Assembly (NCBI RefSeq): GCF_026930145.1
Contig: NZ_JANHOJ010000003.1
Coordinates: forward strand, 62,001 to 126,000
DNA: 64,000 nt
Origin: Bartonella sp. A05
GTDB taxonomy: Bacteria > Pseudomonadota > Alphaproteobacteria > Rhizobiales > Rhizobiaceae
Reading direction: 5' to 3'
Below the pieces are notes generated by a model. That model was not told the DNA's origin and did not search any database. It saw only the letters and a program-made list of their open reading frames with translations. The position numbers and the translations under genes were made by a program. This document shows, piece after piece, positions 1 to 9,889 of this stretch. How positions within the stretch are numbered: position 1 is the first letter of the stretch; the number at the start of each line of letters is the position of its first letter.

Positions 1-95
1 TAAAAAATAAATTATAATAAAAACAATTAGTTATTAAACGAAAAAAAGATAAACAACGTTATCACATGATATCGTATAGAACTCTAAGAGGAGGC

Positions 96-138
96 AAAAA
101 TTGGTGCACGCTGTCCGCACCATTTTTGGTTTTTTCTT
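96..138 (+). terminator. Rho-independent terminator-like hairpin
   Basis: An inverted repeat (arms about 96-107 and 117-127, ending GGTGC / GCACC) encloses a 9-nt loop and is followed by a T-rich run (TTTTTT at 130-135). It would end a plus-strand transcript entering from left of the window. The gene it serves is not visible. Confidence 0.5.
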
Positions 139-1102
139 ACTTTCTTAAAAAAGATAGCAAAAAATAGGCTACTTTTTGTAAAATCATTGTCGTACTATTG
201 GATAAAATTGAGATCATTCTAAACAGAATTGCAGTTATTATAACTTACGAAACAGAACTTCTATTCTATAATATCTCTAATCTTGTCACGAAACAAAATA
301 GACACTCATTTTAAAGAATGAAACCTTGAAAAATATTCCTTAACTTCATAAAAACCATTGAAACTGATTGATCTACTTTTTTGAAGTGAAAAATAAATCA
401 AGATGCCAAGCAGCGCCATCTTCTAAATTGTTTCAAAATATCAATATCTATAATAGTTTAATAAATTTTTACAAAGAGTTATAATATATTATAAAAGTTT
501 TAAATTAAAGAGCAGGAAAATGCGCAATGTAACACGATACTTCTAATAGTATCCCCTTTACAGAACATTTTTCAGAAAAAGATTCATAATTAACAATATT
601 ATAGAATAATTATTTTAATAAATTACTTTAAGTATTAACTTACCAATAACAATAAAATTGCCTATTGTAAGATTGTATTCTTCTCTCCATCTTTCGATGA
701 AATATTATTCACGCAGCTTATTTCCTGATATATCAAATTCTTAATCATTTTTTGTGGTAGAGTACTTCAAATAACTAGCTCTCTTCTTAAAGTTTATTTA
801 TTCTTCAAAAACTATTTTTCTGAGAAACCTTTAACTGAAGCTGATATCCTAACTTCCAAACCTTCCAACAATTTGCTTTTTTAAACTAAAACTCTAGCCA
901 TAAACTTAGACTCTTTTTTGACTATTAATTTTAGTTTTCACATCTTTTTTCTTAAGTATCTATCCTTCTCAACACTATCTTGAAGGAAACCATACATACT
1001 GCAGAAAATAAACCATATAGTTTCAAATGTTGTTTTCCTAAATCAGTTGTTATTTAATTCCCTCCCCGCATGAAGAATAAAATCTTACACTGCAAACTGC
1101 TC
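139..1102. other. Gene-poor AT-rich stretch
   Basis: About 960 bases with no open frame resembling a gene on either strand. I recognise no protein, RNA or repeat here. Long non-coding gaps left by gene decay are common in Bartonella. Nothing further can be supported by eye. Confidence 0.6.
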
Positions 1103-1132
1103 AAAAATAAAAAGCCCCATCAAAGATAGGGC
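1103..1132 (-). terminator. Terminator of the Hbp-type porin gene
   Basis: Read on the minus strand, GCCCTATC pairs with GATGGGGC (one G-U pair) around a 3-nt loop and is followed by TTTTTATTTTT. It lies about 25 nt past the stop of the outer-membrane protein gene and is a typical intrinsic terminator. Confidence 0.8.
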
Positions 1133-1157
1133 CTCTAGAAATTTAATCACACAAAAA

Positions 1158-1946
1158 TTAGAATTTGTAAGCTACACCAATACGAAAGTCATTGGTTTTG
1201 TAGTCAACTTCAATTGCCTTCTTTGCAAATTCCTTTTTACCAAAATCTGAATAACGATACTCTGCACGTAAGATAATATTGCTGAGCATTGCCAACTCAA
1301 CACCAGCACCAAGAGTATAACCAACCATCGTATTTTTTTCATCCGATAAAGTCTCAAAAGGCATTTCTTGTTCTTCTTCCTCCATCGATCTCACTACGAC
1401 ATGCTGAAGCCGCGTATAAGCAATCCCTCCAGCGATATAAGGCATAATATGCCCAACAACGAACATGTGATCAGAAGCAAACCCAACACGTAAACGTGAA
1501 GAACCTGACCATTTTTGTTTTAAAGTATGCTTAAATACTTCACGTTGTTTGAAGTATTTTTGCTCTCTATGATCAATAATTTTTGTATCCTTGTGTTCAG
1601 ACAAAATGACATCCGTATCAGCACCTAAAATAATACCATTGCCAAAATCAATATCAGAACCTACGTAAAGTCCTTCTATCAAACCTGAAATTTTAGGATG
1701 TAACTCTTCATCAACCGGAATCCAACTGTTTACACGCGCATCTTGGAGGCCTCTTAGAGTAGAATCACTCGACAAAGCAGCAATCTGACCACCAAGATAA
1801 AAACCGGTCCAAGAAAAAGTAGGAGCAACAACAGGCATTGCCTCCTGAACTATTGGTTCCCGAGGAACTACAATATCCGCTGCCTGTGCTACAAAAGCGG
1901 TAAAAAAAGCGAAAACAGATACAGCAATAAAATATTTCGTATTCAT
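1158..1946 (-). CDS. Haemin-binding/Omp31-type outer-membrane beta-barrel protein
   Basis: Outer-membrane barrel of the Omp25/Omp31 group. In Bartonella this family comprises the haemin-binding proteins HbpA-E, which bind haem at the cell surface. The 262-residue product has a clear signal peptide (residues 1-22, ending VAQAA), then a proline-rich linker with VPREP and the family signature SWTGFYLGGQ near residue 45. The C-terminus is a typical barrel end (DFRIGVAYKF, terminal Phe). The start was set at the ATG at 1946 because GGGGAG lies just upstream; a reading 10 codons longer lacks such a site. The gene stands alone with its own terminator. Which Hbp paralogue it is, and whether it binds haem, cannot be told from the sequence. 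Confidence 0.85.
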   Translation of the reverse strand: MNTKYFIAVSVFAFFTAFVAQAADIVVPREPIVQEAMPVVAPTFSWTGFYLGGQIAALSSDSTLRGLQDARVNSWIPVDEELHPKISGLIEGLYVGSDIDFGNGIILGADTDVILSEHKDTKIIDHREQKYFKQREVFKHTLKQKWSGSSRLRVGFASDHMFVVGHIMPYIAGGIAYTRLQHVVVRSMEEEEQEMPFETLSDEKNTMVGYTLGAGVELAMLSNIILRAEYRYSDFGKKEFAKKAIEVDYKTNDFRIGVAYKF

Positions 1947-2214
1947 AAACTGCTCCCCTACTAATGTTAACGACAACCGTTCTTAATGCCACATCTCCGT
2001 CAAAAAATCTGTAGTAAAAACAACACAGTAAAGAAAAAAATAAAATATTAACTGAAAATGTGACTTAAATTTGCTACAAATCACATGCTTTTTCTGCTTT
2101 TGTATAATACCTTGGTCAAAGGGGCTGATTTGCATTCATGGTTTATGCGCATAAGAAGCATTGTTCTTCATTCTTATCTTATGCTTTTCCCAATAACAAA
2201 AAACTTAAACTCTT

Positions 2215-2487
2215 TTATTGAAAGAATGCTCTACCATTATTGATTTCTATAGTATCTTCTGATTTTACTGCAAAATGATCCTTATTAGGAAAAGTGATAA
2301 AACAGCCCTTTATACAAATTGTAACTGTTTGATCGGGATTTAATGAAACATTTGAACGTACGCTCCCTTCAGAAACAATAAGCAACTGTGCCTTTGAATC
2401 AGCATTTTTGATGGTTGCTGCAAAAGTTTTTATGGGGAGAATACCTAAAAACATCATCACGATAAAAGCATAAAAATATTTTATCAT
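2215..2487 (-). CDS. Small exported protein of unknown function
   Basis: A 90-residue product with a good signal peptide (residues 1-23, MIKYFYAF...IKTFAATIK), so probably periplasmic. The mature part has a short two-cysteine element (TICIKGC, about residues 56-62) that could form a disulfide. I do not recognise the family. It overlaps the end of the upstream MscS-type channel gene by 4 nt (ATGA), and its ribosome binding site GAGGAGG lies inside that gene's last codons, so it is probably translated by coupling. No terminator is evident downstream. Confidence 0.7.
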   Translation of the reverse strand: MIKYFYAFIVMMFLGILPIKTFAATIKNADSKAQLLIVSEGSVRSNVSLNPDQTVTICIKGCFITFPNKDHFAVKSEDTIEINNGRAFFQ

Positions 2488-4865
2488 TCTAAGATTCCCT
2501 CCTCAATAAAACGTTTATAAAGCACAAAGTGCAAAGCATTGGTTACCTCGGAAGTAAAAACAATATTGGGCACATAAATAGCCAAAGTGAACGAAAAATG
2601 CTTACTATCAAATGCAGTAAAGCTCACTTGTGGTGAGGGGTTTTTCAAAACATTCTCTGTTACAGAAGCAATCTCCAGCAAAATCTCAACAACGCGTTCT
2701 GGATTAATATTCGTTGAAACAGTTAGTGGTATATCAACGCGTCCCATTTTGCTAGGACGTGTCCAATTACTTACATTATTATTAATGAGACTAGAATTGG
2801 GAATGATAATCCTCTGACGCTGAAAGGTTTCAAGCTCTGTTGCTCGCACGCTGATACGTTTAACAATACCACTAACTGATCCAGATTCAACATAATCACC
2901 TAGCTTAAATGGCCGCCCAATCAAAATGATAAGACCCGATACAAAATTCTGAACAATATTTTGCAAACCAAAACCGATACCAAGTGAAAGCCCCCCAGCA
3001 ATCAACGCGAAACCTTTAAGATCCAAACCTGACATTGATAGTCCCATCAAAGCCGATGCAGCAATCCCACCATAGCTTATAACCGTTTTGATAGAATTAC
3101 GGACACCAGAATCAAACCCTCCACGCACCATCACCGTTCTATCCAACCAACCAACAAATAGGCGAATAAGAAACCAACAAACAAAAAAAACAAGGATACC
3201 AGCAAAAATGGAAATCAAAGAAATAGAAACATTCCCAATTTGAAAACCGGTCATCAATTGCCAAAAAACATCCATCATATCGGAATGCGAAAATCCAAAC
3301 TGCATAACAATCGGCATTGCACAAAGCACAATAACAACCAAATTGAGGAGCATGTTACTCACAATCCCCAATTGATCCATAGTTTTCTCTTCTAAATGAA
3401 ACCATTTCATCAAAGTGCGACCAACGCTTGTTTTCATAAACGCGCCTTCAGACGCGATAGCACGAGAACTTTGTATCCCCAAATACATTAAAGCTAAAAA
3501 TGCACCACTAATTACAATCTGCTGCATAATAAAACGTGCCAAACCGATATAGCCTAAAAAATCCGTCACAATAAGCAATGCTCCCAAGATAATGAGAGGA
3601 AAACGTATATAAAACGGCCAAGGCAGCAATTTTTCTTCGTCACTTTGAAAGCACTTACGTTTAAACCGAAAAGGCAAAAATGAAATGATAAACAGCAGCG
3701 CTCCCACAAGAAAAACAGCAATAAAACTTTTCGCAATTGCCAAAGAAAAAGATGCCGAAACGACTTGATAAATACTATCAGAAACAGCATCAAATGCCAA
3801 AACAACAGCTAAAAGAGTAAGACAAATTATCAACTGATACGCAGATAATGGCGCAATATTAAAAAGGCGCAAGCGATCCATACGCGAAGACAAAAGAACA
3901 ACCGCTATACGGTTTACCAAAAAAATAAAAATAATTTGGTGCCCAATCGTATGAAATACCCCTGTTAGCTTTCCTAAATCTAAACCAAAACTGATAAACA
4001 AAAAAAACGTCAAATAAACGCAAAGAACACACACACACGAAGGCAATAAAATTGAAATAAAAGCAACCAACAAGCGCTGTAGATAAGGTATTTCACCACC
4101 GCCTTTCACAATGCGGAAGCGTACATGCGCAATCCCTTTACCAACAAAATACGAAAGACTTAAAGCAATAACAAACGGAATAAAAAAAGCAAAAAATAAT
4201 TGTAACAGCTTGAAATAGGATACAAATTGCCACCAATAATTAAACAACACAAAAAAATCGAACGCAGCCTCTTTCGTTGTTTCAATGATATCCTTGATCA
4301 TAGCTATTGAAAATTCAAACCTGTGCGTGAGCGTACGTGTAAAAAGATCTCGTGAGTAAGAACTGGCACTTTCAGCCATCTTATTTGCAGCTAAAAATAT
4401 CTCTTCAAGCTGACGTACTGTACTATTAAGTTTAGCTTTCTGCTCTGTTAGAGTAGAACTCTCTTGACCTTGATCTTTTAAATTCTTTTGCCCATCATCT
4501 GAGTCTATTGATTGCCCCAAAAGCACATTAATATCATTAAGAGGAGCACGCAAAACAAATGCAACATTTATAGCACGTTTACTGATCTCCTGCGCTTGTA
4601 ACCGCAAATCAGCTAAAATGTACTTATCTTCTATTTTGCCTTCAAATTTCTTTTGTAAATCTTCGAGGTTTTGTTTTAGTATCTCAACAACTGATTGTTG
4701 TTGCTGAATAATGTCATCAACCGATTGCGAAGCTATTGATTGTCCAACTATTGCTGTTGATGCTGTCAAATTTCCCCATGCAAAAATACTAAATAAAATG
4801 TTACTCCCAAAGAAAAAGAAGAAAACGAATAATTTTTTTTTAAAAAATGAATACATATCTGCCAC
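2484..4865 (-). CDS. MscS-family mechanosensitive channel with large N-terminal domain
   Basis: Inner-membrane channel of the large MscS type (DUF3772 plus MscS) that protects against hypo-osmotic shock. The order is: signal-like hydrophobic segment (1-36), a helical periplasmic domain (about 40-190, rich in Gln/Glu), many membrane helices (about 205-600), and the MscS pore and beta domain (about 600-790). The pore region reads GLSLGIGFGLQNIVQNFVSG and the beta domain contains GRPFKLGDYVE and IIIPNS. It ends at FIEEGILE; relatives usually continue with an I-P-F-P-Q segment, so the C-terminus looks clipped. The start is uncertain: GTG at 4865 or ATG at 4856, neither with a good ribosome site. 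Confidence 0.85.
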   Translation of the reverse strand: MADMYSFFKKKLFVFFFFFGSNILFSIFAWGNLTASTAIVGQSIASQSVDDIIQQQQSVVEILKQNLEDLQKKFEGKIEDKYILADLRLQAQEISKRAINVAFVLRAPLNDINVLLGQSIDSDDGQKNLKDQGQESSTLTEQKAKLNSTVRQLEEIFLAANKMAESASSYSRDLFTRTLTHRFEFSIAMIKDIIETTKEAAFDFFVLFNYWWQFVSYFKLLQLFFAFFIPFVIALSLSYFVGKGIAHVRFRIVKGGGEIPYLQRLLVAFISILLPSCVCVLCVYLTFFLFISFGLDLGKLTGVFHTIGHQIIFIFLVNRIAVVLLSSRMDRLRLFNIAPLSAYQLIICLTLLAVVLAFDAVSDSIYQVVSASFSLAIAKSFIAVFLVGALLFIISFLPFRFKRKCFQSDEEKLLPWPFYIRFPLIILGALLIVTDFLGYIGLARFIMQQIVISGAFLALMYLGIQSSRAIASEGAFMKTSVGRTLMKWFHLEEKTMDQLGIVSNMLLNLVVIVLCAMPIVMQFGFSHSDMMDVFWQLMTGFQIGNVSISLISIFAGILVFFVCWFLIRLFVGWLDRTVMVRGGFDSGVRNSIKTVISYGGIAASALMGLSMSGLDLKGFALIAGGLSLGIGFGLQNIVQNFVSGLIILIGRPFKLGDYVESGSVSGIVKRISVRATELETFQRQRIIIPNSSLINNNVSNWTRPSKMGRVDIPLTVSTNINPERVVEILLEIASVTENVLKNPSPQVSFTAFDSKHFSFTLAIYVPNIVFTSEVTNALHFVLYKRFIEEGILE

Positions 4866-5025
4866 AAGTAATATAAAGGATATTTTCCTTTTAAAATGTG
4901 GTATAAAGTCAATATTTCAAACTTTTATAGAATAACGCTGATAAAATCTTTCACTCAGCTAATAATACTGATAAGAAAGAGTGAACGGTTAACTGAAACC
5001 AATAAGATCAAGAAAGCATTCCCAT

Positions 5026-5400
5026 ATGTTTTGTTTGCACTTACATCGCAAAAAAGAAGTTTTCCTCTTTTTTACAACCTGGTTTCTTCTATCCAACTTT
5101 AGCATGTGGGTGACCAATAGCCTAGCAGCACATACTCACTTACTTGAACAAAAATATGCCAGTCATACAATTAACACTACAAGGCTTCATCCAAACAAAA
5201 AGAACAACCAATTTAATCTTATAACAGTTGTAAACAAACAATTTTTAACATTTTATACGTATCATGTTTTACCTGTCATAAATTCTCAAGATATAATGAC
5301 AGTGAATATTTTCTCAAACTTTGTCATCATGATTCGTACACAACTTCATAAACTTCGAACACAATGTGTTTTAAATCAACGCGCTCCACCTATTGTTTGA
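5026..5400 (+). CDS. Doubtful ORF with signal-peptide-like N-terminus
   Basis: A 124-codon open frame in the 600-nt gap between the MscS gene and secDF. The N-terminus has a positive stretch (HRKKE) then a hydrophobic segment ending NSLAAH, resembling a signal peptide. The rest is rich in Asn, Thr, Gln and His with no recognisable motif. There is no convincing ribosome binding site. It may be a chance frame or a decayed exported protein. The remainder of the gap shows nothing. Confidence 0.25.
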   Translation: MFCLHLHRKKEVFLFFTTWFLLSNFSMWVTNSLAAHTHLLEQKYASHTINTTRLHPNKKNNQFNLITVVNKQFLTFYTYHVLPVINSQDIMTVNIFSNFVIMIRTQLHKLRTQCVLNQRAPPIV

Positions 5401-5472
5401 TTTGCAAAAACATCATCCTAATTTATCTTCAACTTAAGATAATTGTTAAATTGCCTACTATTGGAATATATC

Positions 5473-8004
5473 ATGCGTACACCCAGATGGCTGACCACAC
5501 TTTATTGTTTTATCCTTTTAAGTAGCATTTACGTTGCATTACCCAACTTATTTTCACAAGAACAACGCCAAAACTTAAAATTTTTGCCCAATACCCATGT
5601 AACGCTTGGACTTGACCTTCAAGGAGGATCCTCTCTTTTACTCGAAGTCGATACAAAAACATTAAAACACGATCAGTTGCACACAGTTTTAGGCAATGTG
5701 CGCGCCAAACTGCGTGAAAAACAAATTCGCACATCAAGTGTTCGTCTCATCGAAGATAGCGTAGTTGCCATTATTCCTGATCCTATAGAAAACAAAAAAG
5801 CTATTACCACCCTAGAAACATTGATTACACCTGTATACAGTAACTTTGGATCCACAACCAATGACATTGCTATCAGTCCTCAAAATGAGGCTATCCATAT
5901 CACATTAACCGAAGCTGGTATTAAAGATCGTATTAACAATGCTATCGAACAAAGCTTAGAAATTATTCGTCGCCGTATCGACCAAATTGGTGTTACCGAA
6001 CCAGCCATTCAAAAAGTGGGTATTGATCGTATTATGGTCCAATTGCCCGGTCTACAAGATCCAAAGCAGTTGCGCGATCTTTTAGGCACAACCGCTAAGA
6101 TGACTTTCCACCTTGTGCCCCCTAATGTAGATATAAATAACCCACCTCCAGGTGTTTCAATTCTTCCTGGATATACTGATGAGCAGCAACTTTATCCAAT
6201 TTATGACCAAGTTTCTTTAGATGGCAACGTACTTAAAGATGCACGTGCAGGTTTCGACCCACAAATGCCGGGACGTTCTATTATCTCATTCAGTATGAAT
6301 TCTACTGGTGCAAAAATATTTGCTGAAATAACACGACAAAATATTAATCGTCCCTTTGCAATCGTCCTTGATAACAAAGTATTGACTGCTCCCGTAATCA
6401 ATGGCGTCATCCCCAGCGGACAAGGTCAAATTACAGGAAATTTTGATTCAAAAGAAGCATCAACCCTTGCTGCTTTACTCCGTGCTGGTTCTCTACCTGC
6501 CCCCTTAACCGTTATTGAAGAGAGAACTGTAGGTCCAAATCTCGGTGCTGACGCCATTAAGATGGGACTTTACACAGGCATTATAGGTTTTATTCTGGTT
6601 ACAATCTTCATTTTCCTTTTGTACGGAATTTGGGGTATTATCGCTGATATAGCGTTGGCATTGCATACTATTTTAACCCTTGCTGCATTAAGCCTTCTCG
6701 GTGCAACACTCACATTACCGGGTATTGCTGGTATCATTTTAGGTATTGGTATCGCAGTTGACGCCAATATTCTGATTAATGAGCGTATCCGCGAAGAAAG
6801 CCGAAAAGGTATCAGCGCTTTTGCAGCCTTAGATCGTGGATTTAAACAGGCCTTTGCTACTATCATTGATGCTAATGTTACTGCTATCATTGCAACTGTT
6901 TTACTTTTTTGGTTTGGTACCGGTCCAGTTCGTGGTTTTGCTGTCACAATGTCGCTTGGTATCATTATCTCTATGTTTACCAATATCACCATGGTACGCA
7001 TCATTATGATTGGGGTAGTGCGTAAATGGAAACTCAAAACATTGCATCTGCAACCTTTTTTCAATTTTATGCCACAAAATACAAATTTCCACTTCATGAA
7101 AGCGCGCTTCATTGGCATTGGTATTTCAATTATTTTATCAATAATTTCAATTTTTCTGTTCTTTAAGCCCGGTTTAAATTTCGGAATTGATTTTGTTGGT
7201 GGAAGCCAAATAAGTATTACAACAAAAGGACCAACAAATTTAGCAACTTTGCGTTCAGAGCTTTCTGCCCTTAACATCGGTGAAGTTACATTGCAAAATA
7301 TTGATAATGAAAATACCGTTTTGATTCGTATCCAAAAACAAAGTGAAAGCGAAAAACAACAAACCATTGCTATAGATAAGGTTAAAACAGCTGTACAAAG
7401 CATTTATCAGGATGTTACCTTTGACCAAATAGAAGTTGTAGGCCCCAAAATTTCTGGTGAACTTGCTACAGCTGGTTTTACTGCTGTCATTTTGGCAACA
7501 ATTGCTATGCTATTCTATATTTGGTGGCGCTTTGAATGGTTCTTTGCTGTTGGAGCAATTGTGACGCTGATCCTTGATACAACAAAAATGATTGGCTTTT
7601 TTGTTTTATTTCAATTAGATTTTAATTTAACCGCTATCGCTGCCCTTTTAACAATTGTTGGCTATTCCATAAACGATAAAGTTGTCGTTTATGATCGAAT
7701 GCGTGAAAATATGCGCCTTTATAAAAAGATGCCCCTACGTGAACTGATTGATCTTTCGATTAATCAAGTGCTTATACGTTGTATTTTTACATCAGCGACA
7801 ACAATATTAGCTATGTTGCCCATGGCACTATGGGGAGGAAATGCTGTTCATAATTTTGCAGTCCCTATGGTCGTAGGAATTATTATTGCAACATCGTCCT
7901 CTATCTTTATTGCAGCTCCCATTCTATTATTACTAGGAAATTGGTGGAATAAGCGAAATAAAGAAAATAACAAAAACCATCAAAGCACAAAAAAGCTAAA
8001 CTAA
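5473..8004 (+). CDS. secDF: Fused protein-export membrane protein SecD-SecF
   Basis: Uses the proton-motive force to complete Sec-dependent export with SecYEG/SecA. The single 843-residue chain carries SecD in its first 510 residues and SecF in the rest; each half has six membrane helices around a periplasmic domain. The SecD signature (LGLDLQGGSSLLLEVD, near 40) and the SecF signature (LNFGIDFVGGSQ, near 575) are both present, as are the conserved membrane motifs GIGIAVDANILINERI and TIVGYSINDKVVVYDR. Fusion is known in Rhizobiales such as Brucella. The start was placed at the ATG at 5473 before a normal inner-membrane N-terminus (MRTPRWLTTLYCF), with GGA about 9 nt upstream. The usual neighbour yajC is not adjacent. 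Confidence 0.95.
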   Translation: MRTPRWLTTLYCFILLSSIYVALPNLFSQEQRQNLKFLPNTHVTLGLDLQGGSSLLLEVDTKTLKHDQLHTVLGNVRAKLREKQIRTSSVRLIEDSVVAIIPDPIENKKAITTLETLITPVYSNFGSTTNDIAISPQNEAIHITLTEAGIKDRINNAIEQSLEIIRRRIDQIGVTEPAIQKVGIDRIMVQLPGLQDPKQLRDLLGTTAKMTFHLVPPNVDINNPPPGVSILPGYTDEQQLYPIYDQVSLDGNVLKDARAGFDPQMPGRSIISFSMNSTGAKIFAEITRQNINRPFAIVLDNKVLTAPVINGVIPSGQGQITGNFDSKEASTLAALLRAGSLPAPLTVIEERTVGPNLGADAIKMGLYTGIIGFILVTIFIFLLYGIWGIIADIALALHTILTLAALSLLGATLTLPGIAGIILGIGIAVDANILINERIREESRKGISAFAALDRGFKQAFATIIDANVTAIIATVLLFWFGTGPVRGFAVTMSLGIIISMFTNITMVRIIMIGVVRKWKLKTLHLQPFFNFMPQNTNFHFMKARFIGIGISIILSIISIFLFFKPGLNFGIDFVGGSQISITTKGPTNLATLRSELSALNIGEVTLQNIDNENTVLIRIQKQSESEKQQTIAIDKVKTAVQSIYQDVTFDQIEVVGPKISGELATAGFTAVILATIAMLFYIWWRFEWFFAVGAIVTLILDTTKMIGFFVLFQLDFNLTAIAALLTIVGYSINDKVVVYDRMRENMRLYKKMPLRELIDLSINQVLIRCIFTSATTILAMLPMALWGGNAVHNFAVPMVVGIIIATSSSIFIAAPILLLLGNWWNKRNKENNKNHQSTKKLN

Positions 8005-8008
8005 AATC

Positions 8009-8047
8009 AAAATGGCATATCAATTTACGTGCTTTGCCATTTTTTTC
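8009..8047 (+). terminator. Terminator after secDF
   Basis: A perfect 9-bp stem (AAAATGGCA / TGCCATTTT) encloses a 17-nt loop, with a run of seven T at its 3' side. It begins 5 nt after the secDF stop codon and should separate secDF from the following antiporter gene. Confidence 0.75.
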
Positions 8048-8108
8048 TCTTGTAAAACTACAATCGTTTCCAATACTTACTTTCTTAAAAAAAGAGCTAC
8101 AAACAATT

Positions 8109-9863
8109 ATGCTGCACGATACACCACTTATTACAACGATTGTTTCTGGTTTATGTTTGGCATTTCTTTTTGGAATGATTGCTAATCGTCTACGTATTTC
8201 ACCTCTGATAGGATATCTTCTAGCTGGCGTTATTGTAGGACCAAACACAGGCGGCTTTAGAGTAGATTCCATTATCATCAAACAACTCGCTGAAATTGGT
8301 GTTATTTTGCTGATGTTTGGTACAGGATTGCATTTTTCATTAAAAGATCTTTTATCTGTCAAAGCTATTGCTATCCCTGCTGCCATTGTACAAATGCTGT
8401 TCGCTACTTTTTTAGGATTGTGCCTAGGATGGATTATGGGCTGGAATTTTAGCAGTAGTCTTATATTCGGCTTAGCTTTATCAACAGCCAGTACTGTAAT
8501 TCTTTTGCGCACTCTACAAGAACGGCGACTCATTGAAACGGAAAAAGGACGTATTGCTATTGGGTGGTTAATCATTGAAGATTTAGCTATGATCCTAATA
8601 CTCGTTCTCATACCTTCAATGGCAAATATCCTTGGCAACACAACAAAAAAATCAATTGATCCTCTTGTTCAATGGCTGAATTTAAATATCTGGGGAATTA
8701 TTGGCTTAACTATCTTAAAAATCATTATATTTATCGCTCTTATGCTCATTATTGGGCGACGCGTTATCCCGTGGTTACTAAAAATGAGTGCTCAATCTGG
8801 ATCACGTGAATTGTTTCGCCTTGGTGTCTTTGCTACTGCACTGGGAGTAGCTTTCGGATCTGCCTATTTATTTGGTGTTTCGCTTTCTCTCGGTGCCTTT
8901 TTCGCAGGTATGATTATGAGCGAATCAGAACTAAGTCATCGTGCAGCAGAGGAATCTTTACCACTACGAGATGCATTTTCTGTTCTCTTTTTCGTCTCTG
9001 TGGGCATGTTATTCGATCCAATAAAACTAATAACCGACTTTTTTCCTCTTTTAGCAACGTTATCCATTATTATATTAGGAAAATCTGCTGTTGCCTTTTT
9101 TATCATTAAAGCTTTCCGTTATTCTGATAAAACAGCTCTCACTATTTCAGCGAGCCTTTCCCAAATTGGAGAATTTTCTTTTATCCTTGCAGAATTAGGC
9201 TCAAACTTAGATCTCTTGAACAGCGATGCGCGTGACTTAATTCTTGGAGGAGCAATTCTTTCTATCTTACTTAATCCTCTTATCTTCATTGCCATTGACA
9301 AAATTAAAAAATATCTAGAGAATCGCTCTGTGAACTTACATAATACAGAAGCAATCATTGATATTAACTCTGAGGATTCTGATCAAGAATCGCTGACTAT
9401 CACTTCAAAAACTAATCATATTGTGATTATTGGTTACAGTCATATTGGTAAATCTATTGCACTATCTTTAATAAACAGAGGTATATCTGTAGTCGTAGTG
9501 GAAGAATCAAGACGCATTGCAGATAAAGCAATCGGAGATGGAATCGAAATTATTTGTGGTAATATTATTAAACAAGAAATTATTGAAGCCGCTAATATCA
9601 AAGATGCATGCAAAGTTGTTATTACAATGTGCAATGCCATTGAAGTCGGGCAATGTGTAGCAAATATACATAATCTTCAGCAGAATATTCAAATAATTAC
9701 GCATGCACTATCTGATGCAGAGACAGCTTACCTCATTGATTTAGGAGCTGATATCGTAGTAATGGATAATGAAGAGATAGCTAATGGTATTCTTACGCAC
9801 ATCACTGGACAGAGCTCTATAATTGATACACATAGTCATGAATTAAACTTACAGAAAACATAA
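8109..9863 (+). CDS. ybaL: YbaL/RosB-type cation:proton antiporter (CPA2 family)
   Basis: Inner-membrane monovalent cation/proton antiporter of the Kef group. The 584-residue product follows E. coli YbaL closely from the first residues (DTPLITTIVSGL) through ANRLRISPLIGYLLAG, LMFGTGLHFSLKDL, SELSHRAAEESLPLRDAF and SASLSQIGEFSFILAEL. About 12 membrane helices fill residues 5-400. A TrkA-N/RCK nucleotide-binding domain follows from about 435 (HIVIIGYSHIGKSIA). The start was taken at the ATG at 8109, matching the family N-terminus; a TTG 25 codons upstream lies inside the secDF terminator. A weak GAG precedes the start. The substrate is not predictable. Confidence 0.9.
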   Translation: MLHDTPLITTIVSGLCLAFLFGMIANRLRISPLIGYLLAGVIVGPNTGGFRVDSIIIKQLAEIGVILLMFGTGLHFSLKDLLSVKAIAIPAAIVQMLFATFLGLCLGWIMGWNFSSSLIFGLALSTASTVILLRTLQERRLIETEKGRIAIGWLIIEDLAMILILVLIPSMANILGNTTKKSIDPLVQWLNLNIWGIIGLTILKIIIFIALMLIIGRRVIPWLLKMSAQSGSRELFRLGVFATALGVAFGSAYLFGVSLSLGAFFAGMIMSESELSHRAAEESLPLRDAFSVLFFVSVGMLFDPIKLITDFFPLLATLSIIILGKSAVAFFIIKAFRYSDKTALTISASLSQIGEFSFILAELGSNLDLLNSDARDLILGGAILSILLNPLIFIAIDKIKKYLENRSVNLHNTEAIIDINSEDSDQESLTITSKTNHIVIIGYSHIGKSIALSLINRGISVVVVEESRRIADKAIGDGIEIICGNIIKQEIIEAANIKDACKVVITMCNAIEVGQCVANIHNLQQNIQIITHALSDAETAYLIDLGADIVVMDNEEIANGILTHITGQSSIIDTHSHELNLQKT

Positions 9864-9889
9864 ATGAAAACAAAAACGGGTCAAAAAGC

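Noticed and set aside
6570-7403. 277-codon open frame antisense to secDF
   Set aside because: It lies wholly inside the well-conserved secDF, has no ribosome site, and its composition mirrors the opposite strand.
7907-8641. 244-codon open frame antisense to the ybaL-type gene
   Set aside because: It is the shadow of a conserved antiporter; no protein motif and no start signal.
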